From assembly GCA_904066235.2 (NCBI GenBank), contig CAJFCV020000001.1, positions 8,122,001-8,186,000 on the forward strand: a stretch of 64,000 nucleotides of DNA. Reading direction: 5' to 3'. The notes under the pieces are model-generated. The model was not told where the DNA came from. It saw only the letters and a program-made list of their open reading frames with translations, and did no database searches. The position numbers and the translations under genes are program-made. Shown in pieces: positions 1-11,656 of the stretch. Source of the DNA: Bursaphelenchus xylophilus (Eukaryota > Nematoda > Chromadorea > Rhabditida > Aphelenchoididae). The first letter of the stretch is position 1; each line of letters opens with the position of its first letter.

Positions 1-3000
1 GGCGAGGGATTGTTGACGTCTACAGTTGCTGTTAATGGGTGTACCCACTCGTTAATTTTGTGCGTATATGATGAACGGCATCCCTGATCTGTATTGGCAC
101 CTACGTGGTTTATAGAAGGGGGATTTGAGTGTTAACCTCATTGCATTAATGTAACAGTGTTTTCATTGTTTTGTTGGTATCTTTGCTTGTTTCTTTTCTG
201 TCTGGCCATAGTCCATTTACGAACCAAGGGGAGAACAAAATAGAGATATTCGGCCATGTTCCTTGGGTCGAGAAGAAGGGTCCCGATTGTCTCCAATTAC
301 TCTAATCGAGGCCATTTTTCAAGCGCTGATTAGAAAGACATGGGCAATTCTTGTGTGGTTATCAATCTTATCCGCTGATAATTTTCTTTGTCTACGAATT
401 TCATTTTTGGACTCGTTTTGTTTTTTATCTTTCTTACGTGTGAGATGCTGAATTCTTGGCACGTAATTTATACGTAAAAATGAAAATTCACAAGATAAAA
501 GTCTGAGAAGCATTGTTTTGTTTCTCTCATTGAGTTACACTTTTTTCCGAAAAAACAGAAGATCTCTTATTTTTTCTAATTTAATCTCAATATTACTTAC
601 AATTCGTTTAAGTTCCCCATTTTTAATGAATGGAAACCACTCTGTATGACTAAATGAAGATAAATAGCAATGCCGAAAGATGAAGTCTGAAGACAAGTTC
701 CGTTTGAAGCATCTTTTGTATTCATTCCGAATCTATGTCACAGAACTGACGTGGGCTCGCTTCTTTTATATAGAATCCTTGGAATACATGTTCTATCCTT
801 ATATTCTCCGTTGTTGGGCATAGCCAGATTTGTTCGGCCAAAGGCCTTTATGGCCACAGGGACCGACTTTCATTAGGCGGTTCGCTGACTCGTTTCCCAT
901 TCGCGCCTTTTGCATCTGGCCTTCCTCTTCTTCTCTGCTGGCCCGAGGGGGCAGTGGAAGGAGGAAGAGGCGGAGGACGAGGTCTTCGAACATGTCCAAG
1001 TCGTAGGCCTGTCTTCGCTTACCGAAAAGGACGTACTATCCGCGGATCAGGCTATTCACTGACCTTTATCTAGCGTAATTGCATGGTGATGGATTGCTGC
1101 TTTCATAGGGTTTGTGGTATCTTTTGGTCACATAATTTATTTTCATTCCATTTTTCATAAATAATTCCGCCTTGAGACTGATTATCGTGTCCTCGGATGC
1201 TGGTCCTACTCAACTTTCTCATAATTTTTTATTATAAGAATGTTTGGGCGAGCTAAAACTTTTGGAAATTCCCGTTTCATGCGCGATTTCATCTCGTAGT
1301 AAAAGAGTAGATGGCTCCAGACATGACTGTTGGTTTTTGGACGGATATTCTCGGGGATTAACTCTATCCTTTTGTTTTAATCAAACTTTAATGTTACCAT
1401 TCTTGAAATTTTTGGAAGAAGATCTTAGTATAGTTGAAGCGCTGTGTTACTTCCAATCTGTGGCGATAAAAGCTTGAATCAGTTTCATCTCTCCATTTTA
1501 TGAATCAAGTCCTAAGCTTGCGTGAAATGAGTCAGTAGGTCCTTTGTTTTAATTATGTTTGGTGCTGATTCGATTACACCAATAATGATTCAAGCGCTTT
1601 CTCTTTCTGGGCTTACAATTTGTCGGAGAATTTGCCGAAGATGAGCATTTTGAATAGATTTGATTAATCAGCATGAATTTTAACCATCTTTCTAAAAATT
1701 CAGTCATTGGATGCAGGCCGATGACATTACGGAGGGCCCCAGTCATGCGGTCGGTCTTTTAGCCATCTTTCTGAGCACAAGATGGGCATATATGACTGCC
1801 TTTGTTCCTCTCTGTGGTTTTCTCTTTCGGCACAAATTGGTCGACATGCCATGGTTTTTCTGCTCTGGGAACAAGGCTTTATAGAATTCGAAGAGGAACA
1901 ACTTTCAAACAACAGTAGCAATCAGATTCCCTTTGAATCTTTGTTTATTCGGTGATTTGATTACAATTCTTTCCAATGTTTATGCCACAATTAGGCATCC
2001 AACGGTCACAGAGCGGGAGAGAGAGGGAGATCAATGACAATCGTGTTTGTGGGACTTTTCTCTTCTCTGTTTATCGTATATCTATTTCAGAATTTTCTGT
2101 TTTAGTTGCATATTAATCTTGATCAGCGCCATGGCTTCTTTAGGCACAAAATTGTTACTGCTGAGCATCCGTTCAAAAAGAATCATGTTCTTACTGCGCG
2201 ATGAGTAACTTGCTTCAAGAACATGAATACGGCATGACTTCTTTCTGGATACTTCCTATCAGTTTTTGTTCCGAATCATTCCACAAATTGCAATCTTTAT
2301 TAACTGCTGAACCCAATTTGTGTCCTTCCTTTAGTCCAGGCCATAAAGTAGCTCCAGTTTTCTTGGATCATTTGTGTCCGGCTCCCTTGCATGCGGCCCT
2401 TGCTTCTCCCCTCTCTTTGCCTAATGCACTGGAAAAGAAGACGGTCCGGGTGCTCCGCTTGTTTTCGGTTGAGGTCGTTTTTTTCATCGACACCTTCAGA
2501 ATTCTTATGCTATTGTCTTGTCTTAACTCTTATAAAAAGTAGGCTTCTAGCCGGCTCTTGCCACCTTAATCCGACGCTGAATCATGTATACATTTGCGCG
2601 CAATCTTTTTGATTTGTGATTGCTGTTTGTAATCTTTGTGGCTGCGGATCATTTGCGTGTACGATGAATTTGCTTATTCTAATGGTGCCCTGTTGAAGAC
2701 CTCGCCTTGACGACCTCATCCGCCGTATTTTCTTGTGGGCTTCCTTGGCTGAACCCAATCCAATATCCCTCCCTATAAGACGGGTCTACATTGCCGCCCT
2801 CGTTGGATTGGCTAGCGGCTAGCCAGTCACGATCTTCACCCAAGCTAAGAACTTTATGCGTATTCTGAAAGACGATCAACAATAGCCCAAGCTTTTTCCG
2901 CTCCGGGATCCCGTGCTATCCGAAGGCTGTTCGCCAGTGACGCCGGGCCGCGGGGTGCTGGACACCGCCCATCTCCTCTCCCCCGGCCCGAAACCCACAG

Positions 3001-3254
3001 TCCGTCGTGAGCCGGGCGCCAGGACAGCCTGCAATCGTGTCCATCAACTGGTCCGCCGTTTCTCCCCTCACCGTTCTTCTCGAGGATCCCATCGACGGAG
3101 TCCAGGTCCCTGTTCTGTTCAGAGGCATCCTTCCGGCCGAATCCGGTGTCTTATTCGGCATTGGGTGCGGGCGAGAATGCGATGGTGTTGTGGCGGTGGT
3201 AACAATACGACCTCTTCTTCTGCCTCGGTCCATCAACAGAGTCTGGTAAGGAAT
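1..3254. other. 5' flank of the PDE8 gene; no gene recognised
   Basis: No reading frame here resembles a known family, and I see no tRNA, repeat array or inverted repeat. The first 2.7 kb is ordinary AT-rich nematode intergenic or leader DNA. From about 2690 base composition becomes GC-rich. Between 2913 and 3254 the frame of the downstream gene stays open for 114 codons upstream of the chosen ATG, while two other frames are also open, so this looks like a GC-rich stretch with few stops rather than extra coding sequence. A promoter or 5' UTR exons of the phosphodiesterase gene could lie here, but no signal singles them out. Confidence 0.5.
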
Positions 3255-6200
3255 ATGGGAGCGGCCAGCACTACCACCGTCTCTCCTCCGACCACAAGAC
3301 AATCCGAATCACGAAATCGGGTGCATATAATCAACCGTCGCGGCGATGCTGGAGATGTTCTAGATGACGAGGAGACAGTGACCGGGCCTCTTTTGTCCGC
3401 TGCTTCCCCCAACCATAAAAAACAGGGCGTTCTGCAATACGATCGTTTTGGTCCGATGTTGTTACAGGCCCAAAAACTGGTAATTTAACCTTATTTTTAA
3501 CTGCTTCTTGAAAGGCGCTACGACCCTTTGGCCTACATCGAAATTTTTGTTTGTGGTGCCATACCATCAGGACTCACATTACGACGCTTTTTTCTTTCGT
3601 TGCGATGCAAGTATTGGGGTTACTGTATAGTGATCATGAGGATCGTAACCTGAGGAATTAATTGCCATAGAAAGGGGCACTTAAAGAAGGCGACACGGCG
3701 GTGTCACGCTTCAAATCATGCAACTCAAACAAGACATATCTCATTTCCTTTTATAGGCGCTTTATGTCAACAATGGCCATCAACATGCTATGGACTGTGT
3801 ATTCTTACAGAGGCTGCGACAATCTGGTTGGCAGGTCCTCGCAACTGCTGCGAACAATGCCAGCGTCGACCTTAGAAAACACAAGCCTTCTGTCGTCTTC
3901 CTCGATCACAAATTGAGCGAAATCTTGGATATCCAAACGTAAGTTTACTCACAGTTTGAAACGCTAGATATGGTTTAGCAGTGTTTAAGTAATGTCTTTT
4001 CTTTAGGACTCTAAGAAGTTTGCCTGAAGGGGAGGATCTTCTTTACGCCGTGTTGACTGATCGGGTTCCATCAGAGAAAAGATTGAAGATTTTGGCTAAG
4101 GCAGATTTATCACAGGTAAAAAAAAAATTCGAAGGTGCCAAATTTTATTGAATTTCTACGGCGGCTATTAACGTAAGATGTACATTCTTAATTTTCAGTT
4201 TTTCCTTACCACTTCATCTGATATCCGGCTTTGCGAGCTCTTCGGCCGTTTTTTCTCCAGACTGCGCGCGATTCCGGCTCTGTTTGCTGTTGTCGAGGAA
4301 GCTGAGCAACCCATAAAGATCTGTGACGATCAGAACCTAGTACAATACGTAAACCGAGCTTACGAAGTAATTAGTGGACAAAGCCGGAACGACGTCCTCG
4401 GAACTGACGCCACCGAAATGCGTTTGAAGACTATCAACGGGGCTCCCCCAGCTTCGGCTTCCCTTCCTCCACCCGCACCGACGTCAGTTTCAACCGCGAC
4501 GACGCCAGGACAAACACAAGCTGGACATCCGGATAGTGAGAATCTAGTGCCTTCCGGGGGTAGTTTTGGAAGTTCTGGCGCGCCAAATGCACCCCATGGT
4601 CCCCTCCATTCTCAAGCTTCAACTCGAAGAAGGTCCAGCGAATGGCATTGTATCACAGTCCCTACCAGTTCTCAGGGTAATCAATATGTTTATGTGAAAC
4701 GAGGTAGTGCCGATGCTATCTGTCGAGATCTTTCTCTCAAGAGTCTGAGATCCAACAGTGCTATGATGGATGCACCCATCACAGAAGCTTTAAACGTTAT
4801 CTCCACAGTCCTTCCAAAGTGCGACGAAGACACACAAAGCCATCTTCGAGAAGCGATCAAAATGCTTTCGGTCCAAGAATTATATGCTCCCACGATAACC
4901 CGATTTACGAGTAATGACAGATTTGCTTCCGGTTACTACGACGGTCTTATACGAGTAAGTCTGAGACAAACAAGTCCCTTTATAAATGTGTGTTTTAGTT
5001 GCATCATCCACCACGGCAAAGGAAACGATCAGTGGTCGATGCCTTCAGGGAAAATCAACGACGGGTTTCTGGAAGTGAAACCAGACGTCGGATTTCTTCT
5101 GATGTTGTAAACGCCTTGGAAGCCGAGAATGTCTGGCAATTTGATGTAATAGAATTGGAAAGAATCACTGATCATCACCCCCTCTCTCATCTCGGAATGA
5201 AGGTAATTTTCAAACCAAAATTACAAAGTTTTTAAAAGATTTTTGATCGATGGAATGTGGCTGAAACCCTTCGTTGTAATCCCGACACAATCCAACGTTG
5301 GCTCACTCTAATCGAAGCCAACTATCAAAGTGTGAATCATTACCACAACGCTACTCATGCGGCCGACGTCCTTCAAGCTACCTCATACTTTCTGAATTCA
5401 GAAAATGTAGGACAACATGTGCAAGACAATCATGCGATCGCGGCTCTAATAGCGGCAACTGTTCATGATTTGGATCATCCAGGTCGGGGGAATGCCTTTC
5501 TAATGAACACTCGACAACGACTTGCCTTGTTGTATAACGATCACTCCGTTCTCGAGAACCATCACGTCGCTTTGGCGTTCCATCTGACCTTGTCCCAGTC
5601 TGGAGTCAACATCTTCGCTCGCATGAGTCGATGCGAATTCTCATCGCTCCGCCAGGCCATTATTGAGATGGTGTTGGCCACTGACATGACCAAGCATTTC
5701 GAATATCTCACCAAATTCCAACAGATGTTACTCAATCCTACTGTAAGTTGACTCTTTCGAACAGTTATTTTTTCACATCCCAAAATTGATGAATTGATTT
5801 AGGACGAGGACGATGAAAGAGAAAACAATTCGCTGACCGTTTGTCGAATGCTGATAAAATGTGCTGATATTGGGAATCCGGCCAGAGAATGGAAACTATG
5901 TCACGAATGGGCAATGCGGATAGTCGAAGAGTATTTCGAGCAGGTGGGTGGTTACTGTGGACGTTGATATTCTATTCAAAATTCATTATACGGTCAAATG
6001 ATGTATGTTTCAGACGAGTGAGGAGATGGAGAAGGGACTCCCTGTTACAATGAAAGGCTTCGACCGCGAGAGTTGCAATATCCCCATGACCCAATGCACT
6101 TTCGTCGATCTCTTTGCGAGAGAGACCTTTGCTATTTGGGCCGAATTCGCGGATCTTCCAATCCTGTTGATACATTTGGAAAGTAATTATGAAAAATGGA

Positions 6201-6262
6201 AACAGCAAGCAGATTCCTGGGATCCGACTAAAAACTTGAATCTGAAGGCTGTCAAGTCGTGA
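3255..6262 (+). CDS. pde-6: PDE8-type cAMP-specific 3',5'-cyclic nucleotide phosphodiesterase
   Basis: Hydrolyses cyclic nucleotide (cAMP in the PDE8 family). Eight exons: 3255-3479, 3811-3938, 4007-4115, 4199-4954, 4999-5202, 5239-5742, 5803-5943, 6014-6262; all junctions keep frame and give 771 residues (human PDE8A 829). Residues ~65-170 match the receiver-like N-terminal domain (RFGPM near 66). A PAS domain follows (VQYVNRAYEVISG near 201), with a Pro/Ser/Thr-rich insert. The catalytic HD domain begins near 475 with YHNATH (~509) and the metal-binding HDLDHPG (~550); the second metal-site Asp is in KCADIGNP. The start was placed at an ATG giving MGAAST, a plausible N-myristoylation signal (Gly2, Thr6) in place of vertebrate MGCA; the frame is also open upstream to 2913, so the N-terminus is uncertain. 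Family assignment is firm. Confidence 0.93.
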
Positions 6263-6758
6263 GCATGGGGTAGTACGAGACTAGCATCTAGACTTGTAAC
6301 TTCCTAAGGATAACATCTGATTACTAACCTCTCGATCTTCTCTCCACTCTCCCAACGTTTTTCCTAGTCTTTCGGCGATATTTTATCCCGCTTCGAAGTG
6401 CCTTTTCTTTTCTTTTTGAAATTACACTGTCATTTACATCTACATTCCAAAGTCTCTATTCATTATGTTGTTATATTGTTGGATTTCTATTTGGGAAAAC
6501 ATTCCGCACAAACAATTGCCATCTTCCTCTTGTTTACGTTAAGACTTATTTATTCCGACGCTTTTACTATCTTTCTAACTTCATCGTGAGGTGTTTTAAC
6601 TCGATTACAAAAGGAACGTTACCCGGTTACGAATAAATTCTCCTTTATTTAACGGTCATTAGGTTATTTTGAATAAGAATTTATTAGTGAAAAATCTTAG
6701 ACCTTTGCGTAATGTAACGTATTGTGCGGATGTGAGGACAAAAACCATTTTTTAAATT
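6263..6758. other. Convergent 3' flank between the PDE8 gene and the small membrane-protein gene
   Basis: About 500 bp of AT-rich sequence between the stop of the PDE8 gene (+) and the stop of the small membrane protein (-). It presumably holds the 3' UTRs of both genes. No ORF, RNA gene or repeat is convincing here. Confidence 0.5.
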
Positions 6759-7043
6759 TCATATCCAACCCAGTTCCTGAAGCCATACAGCAGCGAAAAG
6801 GACGACCATGATGAAAACTGGGACAGAAACAGCAACGCAGATTATCCAGCCGAATGGAACTGAACCTAATTTTTTTGACTATTTTGACTTACCCTTTCGT
6901 TCGGTGAGAGCATTCGCGTCCCCCACGAATATTATACTCTCATTAGGGGTGGATGTGGCTGGTATTGGAGAATGGAAGGCTGGAGATCGACGTTCGTACT
7001 TCTCGAAGGTCTCGGCAGGAGTCAAAAGATGCGGGCGACTCAT
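6759..7043 (-). CDS. Small single-pass membrane protein, 85 residues, family not recognised
   Basis: Two exons on the minus strand, 7043-6893 and 6865-6759, separated by a 27-nt intron with perfect GTAAGT and TTAG ends. The product is 85 residues: a hydrophilic N-terminal half (starts MSRPHLLTPAETFEKY) rich in Pro and Ser, then one strongly hydrophobic segment near residues 55-77 (starting PFGWIICVAVSVPVF) and a short tail ELGWI. It has no signal peptide, so it is probably a tail-anchored or type II/III membrane protein. It lies 260 bp downstream of the CLN3 stop on the same strand, with an acceptor-like TTGTTGCAG ending at 7163, which fits a downstream operon gene. A short upstream ORF could precede the ATG. 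The intron and TM segment argue strongly for a real gene; the function is unknown. Confidence 0.7.
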
Positions 7044-7161
7044 GCTAAGGTGGCATTCACCCTAGACTCGCGTTGTTGGGAGTAACCTTGAGCGATTTCT
7101 TTTTTCGCCTTCCACTTCCACCATTCCTCAATTCCTTGCGCGCCCCACAGAGCGACCGGTT

Positions 7162-7172
7162 CCTGCAACAAA
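7162..7172 (-). promoter_or_regulatory. Candidate trans-splice acceptor before the small membrane-protein gene
   Basis: On the minus strand the sequence TTTGTTGCAG lies about 140 nt after the CLN3 stop and about 120 nt before the ATG of the 85-residue gene. The position and T-rich AG end match an SL2-type acceptor of a nematode operon. No spliced-leader evidence can be seen in genomic DNA, so this is inference. Confidence 0.4.
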
Positions 7173-7303
7173 GGCTCTTTTCACGTGGTATTTCGTTTTA
7201 TTTTATAACATAATGTACACCCATAAATATGATTTGCATGATATCTGGCGGACTAGAGTACAGATAAAAAGTGAAAAAAAAAACAAAACGACTTAACCCA
7301 TAA

Positions 7304-9302
7304 TCAAAAAAACTGATAAAATGTGTTACAGATGTAATTATGAACCGGAATTGCAGCAAAACCCGCTAACAAAATACCAAAGGAGTCCGAAGTGGACACA
7401 AAACTCATGGCAAACTCTCTAGAAGCGATTGGAATGTCTTTGTGCACCATACGGAAAGTATTAACATAGGCAGCGCCTCCCAAAAACCCCTCAAATAAAA
7501 TCCACCAAAAAATGAAAAAGATATGTGGGATCAGTCTGGAAGTGGTTTGTATCAGAATACCAGTGGCATTCATAAGTTGAAGAAAAGCCAACAAAGGGAG
7601 CGTTCTCCACAACAGCACTATAAAACTGGAAGAGGATCGGGAAACAAAGACGCCAATCTGATATAACACTTGGTACCATCTATATTGCGAAGAGACGGAC
7701 ATCGAGAAACCATGAGAGCAGTCAAATACCATTAATTCCACCTAAAACTAGACTTTTCTTGATATTCCACTTACCAATCCCTGATTAATAAAGTATTCTC
7801 CGAAGTATACGGTAGACAACGGAAGCATAAATTTCAAAAGGGGTCTGATCTTTTGCCAGAAAGTTTGGGGCTCAGGTTGTGATGAAGGGAGTCCTTCCTC
7901 TTCCCCGGAACTATTAGAATCAATAAGAGGCCGGTTCTGTTCATCGGAAACCTCTGAAGGATGTCGTGATCTGGCATCTTGAGGTATTAAATAAGACTGC
8001 GGCTTCCACAGAACCGCCTTGTATATAGCTGGTGGAGATATTAGCAACTTCCAGTAGCTGAAATGGTTGGCAGAATGTAGATAAAGAAACAACTAACCTA
8101 CGTAAGAAAAAACATAACGGGAACAATCAGCATGACCATTAAAGATGTCTGAGGGGCCAGTCCCATCATCGAACGTTCGGTCAACATTGCGTAAGTTAGA
8201 GCTCCAAAGACCCCCGCTCCGCCTGTCCCAGAAGACCATGTAGAGACGACGTCACTAAATCAACGTTAATTATAAAAACCATCTTACTTTTTAAAATTTG
8301 ATGATAATGACAAGAAAGTAACTTCTCCGAGGCCTGCTCCTAAACTGGCTAAAGTAACTCCAAACAGGCCAATAGTTACGCTCGTTGAAAAGGCCACCAC
8401 AAGGAAACTCGCTGTCATCAATATCACTGTTAATATTATCCTTACACTAAAAAAACAATCACAAAAAATCTTGCTATTTACTTGTATGCTAATTTGTACA
8501 AGAATATTGGGGCCAGACTTTTTATCACCAGAGAGGGAATAATGTCAGCTAATAAGACTGCACCGGTCGAAATTGATGAGCATTTGAACTTTGAGATGTC
8601 GGGCTGAACACGTTTGCTGTGAATCTCGAAAAAAAGAGACCAACTTACAATGCAGACTTCATTATCAGTATCATTGCTTTTCTTGTCGATATCCAAAATA
8701 TCCTTTGCCGATGACAGCATAATCACATATGCAAAGTTGCTGCATAATCCCAAGACCCTAAAAATCAAAGTTCATTTACACGGAAAGTACCCCAAGTGCG
8801 ACGCTCAGATTTTCTTTAAATTTTGCACACACGTTGGGCATGGACTAAATATCAATTCCTGAAAATTTTAGCTCGCGCTTTGGGGGCGCCGCCGAGATAT
8901 CGAACGATCTTTGCCGCCGAGAGAGCACGCTAAACGCGGAGAGCGGTCAGAGAGAAAAGCACTTTTTGGCCATAACTTTGGCAGTTTCGTGCGGAAAAAT
9001 TTGATTTTATGTAGAAACATTATCCTTTACAGTTGAAATAGGCATGAAAGTTTTCGTGCCGAAATTCGGCAAAAAGTGTCAAATTTTCGCCGACTTTCAA
9101 TCTAAAAATCTCGGTTGTTTCTGCAAAGCGCGAGCTAGGATTCTCGCGTATATTTTAGAAAAAATTACTCTAAATCTGTGCCAAGTTTCATCAAAATCTG
9201 AGCGTCGCACTTGGGGTACTTCCCCTGTTAGTTACAAAGCCCTCACCAAAAAGCCAGCAAGTTGTTCCATCCTGTTGTAGAGCGGAGTCTGATCTGGGGC
9301 AT
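7304..9302 (-). CDS. cln-3: CLN3 / battenin, lysosomal multipass membrane protein
   Basis: Homologue of the protein lost in juvenile neuronal ceroid lipofuscinosis; a lysosomal MFS-like membrane protein. Seven exons on the minus strand: 9302-9247, 8757-8649, 8603-8482, 8446-8288, 8254-8102, 8057-7775, 7741-7304; phases agree and give 439 residues (human 438). Diagnostic stretches are [17 protein letters not shown] at the N-terminus, [69 protein letters not shown] and GGAAYVNTF. An acidic Ser-rich loop (residues ~230-260) precedes FGEYFINQG, as in the family. Intron 1 (489 bp) is swollen by an inserted inverted-repeat element; without it the intron would be about 37 nt, like its neighbours. 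Start chosen at the ATG giving [12 protein letters not shown], the only one in frame with the first conserved block. Confidence 0.95.
8779..9227. mobile_element. 449-bp MITE-like element in CLN3 intron 1, TSD TTA
   Basis: The ends are inverted repeats of about 30 bp: the left reads CACGGAAAGTACCCCAAG and the right, reverse-complemented, CAGGGGAAGTACCCCAAG, then shared GTGCGACGCTCAGA. It is flanked by TTA on both sides (8776-8778 and 9228-9230). A related copy lies at 38766-39207. It has no coding capacity. The three-base TNA duplication is typical of PIF/Harbinger-type elements, so a non-autonomous Harbinger-like MITE is the likeliest class. Confidence 0.85.
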
Positions 9303-11166
9303 TTATACACCCTCTTACGACAACACTCACTAAAATATACGTTGGAAAACAGAAAGAGAAGGTCAGTGTTTACATTTTCGTTCGAGGTCTAGTGGAACCA
9401 ATTTCCTCGCGAATTCATAAAAAAACAAAGCGACCCTTGCTAAATTGGACAAAATTGACAAAACATAAGTCTTTGGCCAACAGTTGTAAGAATTTTTTCA
9501 ACTGTCTACAGCGCTAAATTCACGGCGGTTTCAAAGAGTTCTTATCTTCGTAAAAGAAAAGAATGAGTGCGCGCAAATTGCGGCACCAATTTATACGACA
9601 GGATCTTTTTGGGGTTATTGCGTGTCGCAGCAAAATCAAATTTCTTTTCACTTCAGCGACGCGACAGGCGCGGCGACATTGTGTTCATTATTTTTCCGAC
9701 AGACTGCAGTCTGCATACTGATATGGTCGAATATTTTTAGGAAGAAATCGTACCGTTTCGTCATAAGTCTGATGTAACTTGGACGGCATGAATACAACGT
9801 AATTAAAAAATGACGTAAAGTCTATGATCGAAACCTTTTATGTAGAAACCATCCTTCTTACATTTAGTTTCTAAACCTCTGGTCGATTTTTTTAAATGTG
9901 CCATTTAAAAGACACTGTAGGTTTTGTGAAAATTTATCAAACCTCTGATTTTTTGGTGTTTTTCAAATGATTACAACTGCTCGGATATCCCACCGTTTTT
10001 TACTTAAGTGTTGTTGGCTTCGTCAACAGCTGACATCTGTAACCACGCCGTCAATTTTTCCAACGTTTGCCGTTTACGCATGCATGCGCATGCTATGCCA
10101 GTTGTAAAAACGGTTTTTCCGGCGTTTGACAATATACCCATAAATCCAATCAATTTTGGAAATCTTTACGCTATTATATCAGTATAGTAATGCTCTTTCT
10201 TAATCTCTGGTCGATTTTTAATCCGGCTGTTACCAACAAAGTTATGACTTAAAATGTCGTCAAATCACAATTTCCCCCTCCGCGAGCTGCCGCCAGGCTT
10301 CAAAAAAAGACAAATCGAGAGAAACTTAAACCGCCGCACGTCGTTTTTTTCTGCTAATTACGGTTTGTATCGCCACGAAAAACAAGCTTTTGGCGTAATG
10401 CTTTAAAATTTTTTTTGGCTTGCGAAGCTAAAAATTTTTGCCGGTTGCACCACAAAAACATTTTTTGCCAAAAAAATGTGGCATTGTGCATTTTTTATAA
10501 TTTTCCTTTTGTTGTGGCCACATGCATAAAGTGATGTGTAACAGCATAAATAGCATCATATTTAACAAAAAATACATGAATATATATTTAAGGAGCGTCA
10601 ACAATACTAATAATCTTATTAATCTGATATTCGGCGATACCACCTCTTAGTATAACATAATCCGGGAATTGAAAAAAATTCGCGTACAGAAAATTCTGAA
10701 ACTGAACACATATTTTCTCTGGATTCTTCCGCATCAACTGGCATATCGGGTATACCCAAGTTTCGTTGGAACTGCGAGATATGACCGAATCTTTAACTGA
10801 AACACCCATGATGTTTTAGATGAATATGGAAAGGCTAAGATGATAACAGGTGTCATGTTGATTCTTAAAGGAGCTTAGTCCATCGAAATTTCAGAAAATA
10901 TCATTCAATGAGTATGTGTGCCGATGGTTTTTGCGTAAATTAGGTTGTGGTAAATTAGAATTTTCGGCGCTTCTTCCCTCTTTTTTCAATCAATAATAGC
11001 GCCGCCCCGTTAAAAAAACATTTTCCAATTACGAAAGAACGATGTGCGCCGGGCATCGCGAAAAATATTAGAAATAAAAATGTTTAATTTAGTTCCAACA
11101 CGAAAACATTTTGAGCGCGCTCAGATTTTTTTGAGAAAATCAATGAAATTTTCAAGGAAATATTTT
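9303..11166. other. Gene-poor AT-rich interval
   Basis: About 1.9 kb between the start of CLN3 (-) and the inverted minisatellite. It is AT-rich with many homopolymer runs. ORFs such as 10428-10643 and 10588-10809 (-) have low-complexity or unrecognised products and no splice support. I see no RNA gene. It probably contains the CLN3 promoter and decayed repeats. Confidence 0.4.
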
Positions 11167-11494
11167 GTCAATTGGCTTCGTGGAAACTGGACAGAGTGAA
11201 ATTGGACAGAGTGAAATTGGACAGAAATAATTTGGACAGAGCGTGGAAATTGGACAGGGTGAAATTCGACAGAGTGAAATTGGACAGATTGAAATTGGAC
11301 AGATTTTCGCTGCAATCGTACGAAATGTCAATATTGAATCATCAAATAATTATTTTTTGCAGTGAAAAAAAATCTGTCGAGTTTCACTCTGTCCAATTTC
11401 ACTCTGTCCAATTTCCACGCTCTGTCCAAATTATTTCTGTCCAATTTCACTCTGTCGAATTTCACTCTGTCCAATTTCCACGAAGCCAATTGAC
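11167..11494. repeat. Inverted minisatellite (perfect hairpin) of a ~15-bp unit
   Basis: The left arm (11167-~11313) is a run of degenerate copies of GAAATTGGACAGAGT; the right arm (~11372-11494) is the same array reverse-complemented. The outermost bases GTCAATTGGCTTCGTGGAAA at the left recur exactly inverted at the right end. The single-copy loop is about 58 bp. Transcription across it would give a hairpin with arms over 100 bp. It lies about 160 bp before the start of the DNA polymerase alpha gene. Confidence 0.9.
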
Positions 11495-11656
11495 TTTATC
11501 CACCAAAAGTCAAGTATAATCTACTGCTTCAAGGCTTCGCAATATCCCTATTGAATTAATCTTATTTGAGATTTTGTTTTTGTTTGAGTCATAAGGACAA
11601 AACGATGCCTCGGCTGACATTATGAACTAAAAGGTTAGTAATTTAGGTTCGTTATA

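Noticed and set aside
2916..3302. 128-codon minus-strand ORF in the GC-rich stretch before PDE8
   Set aside because: GC-rich DNA lacks stops on both strands; the product has no recognisable feature and a real exon lies on the other strand.
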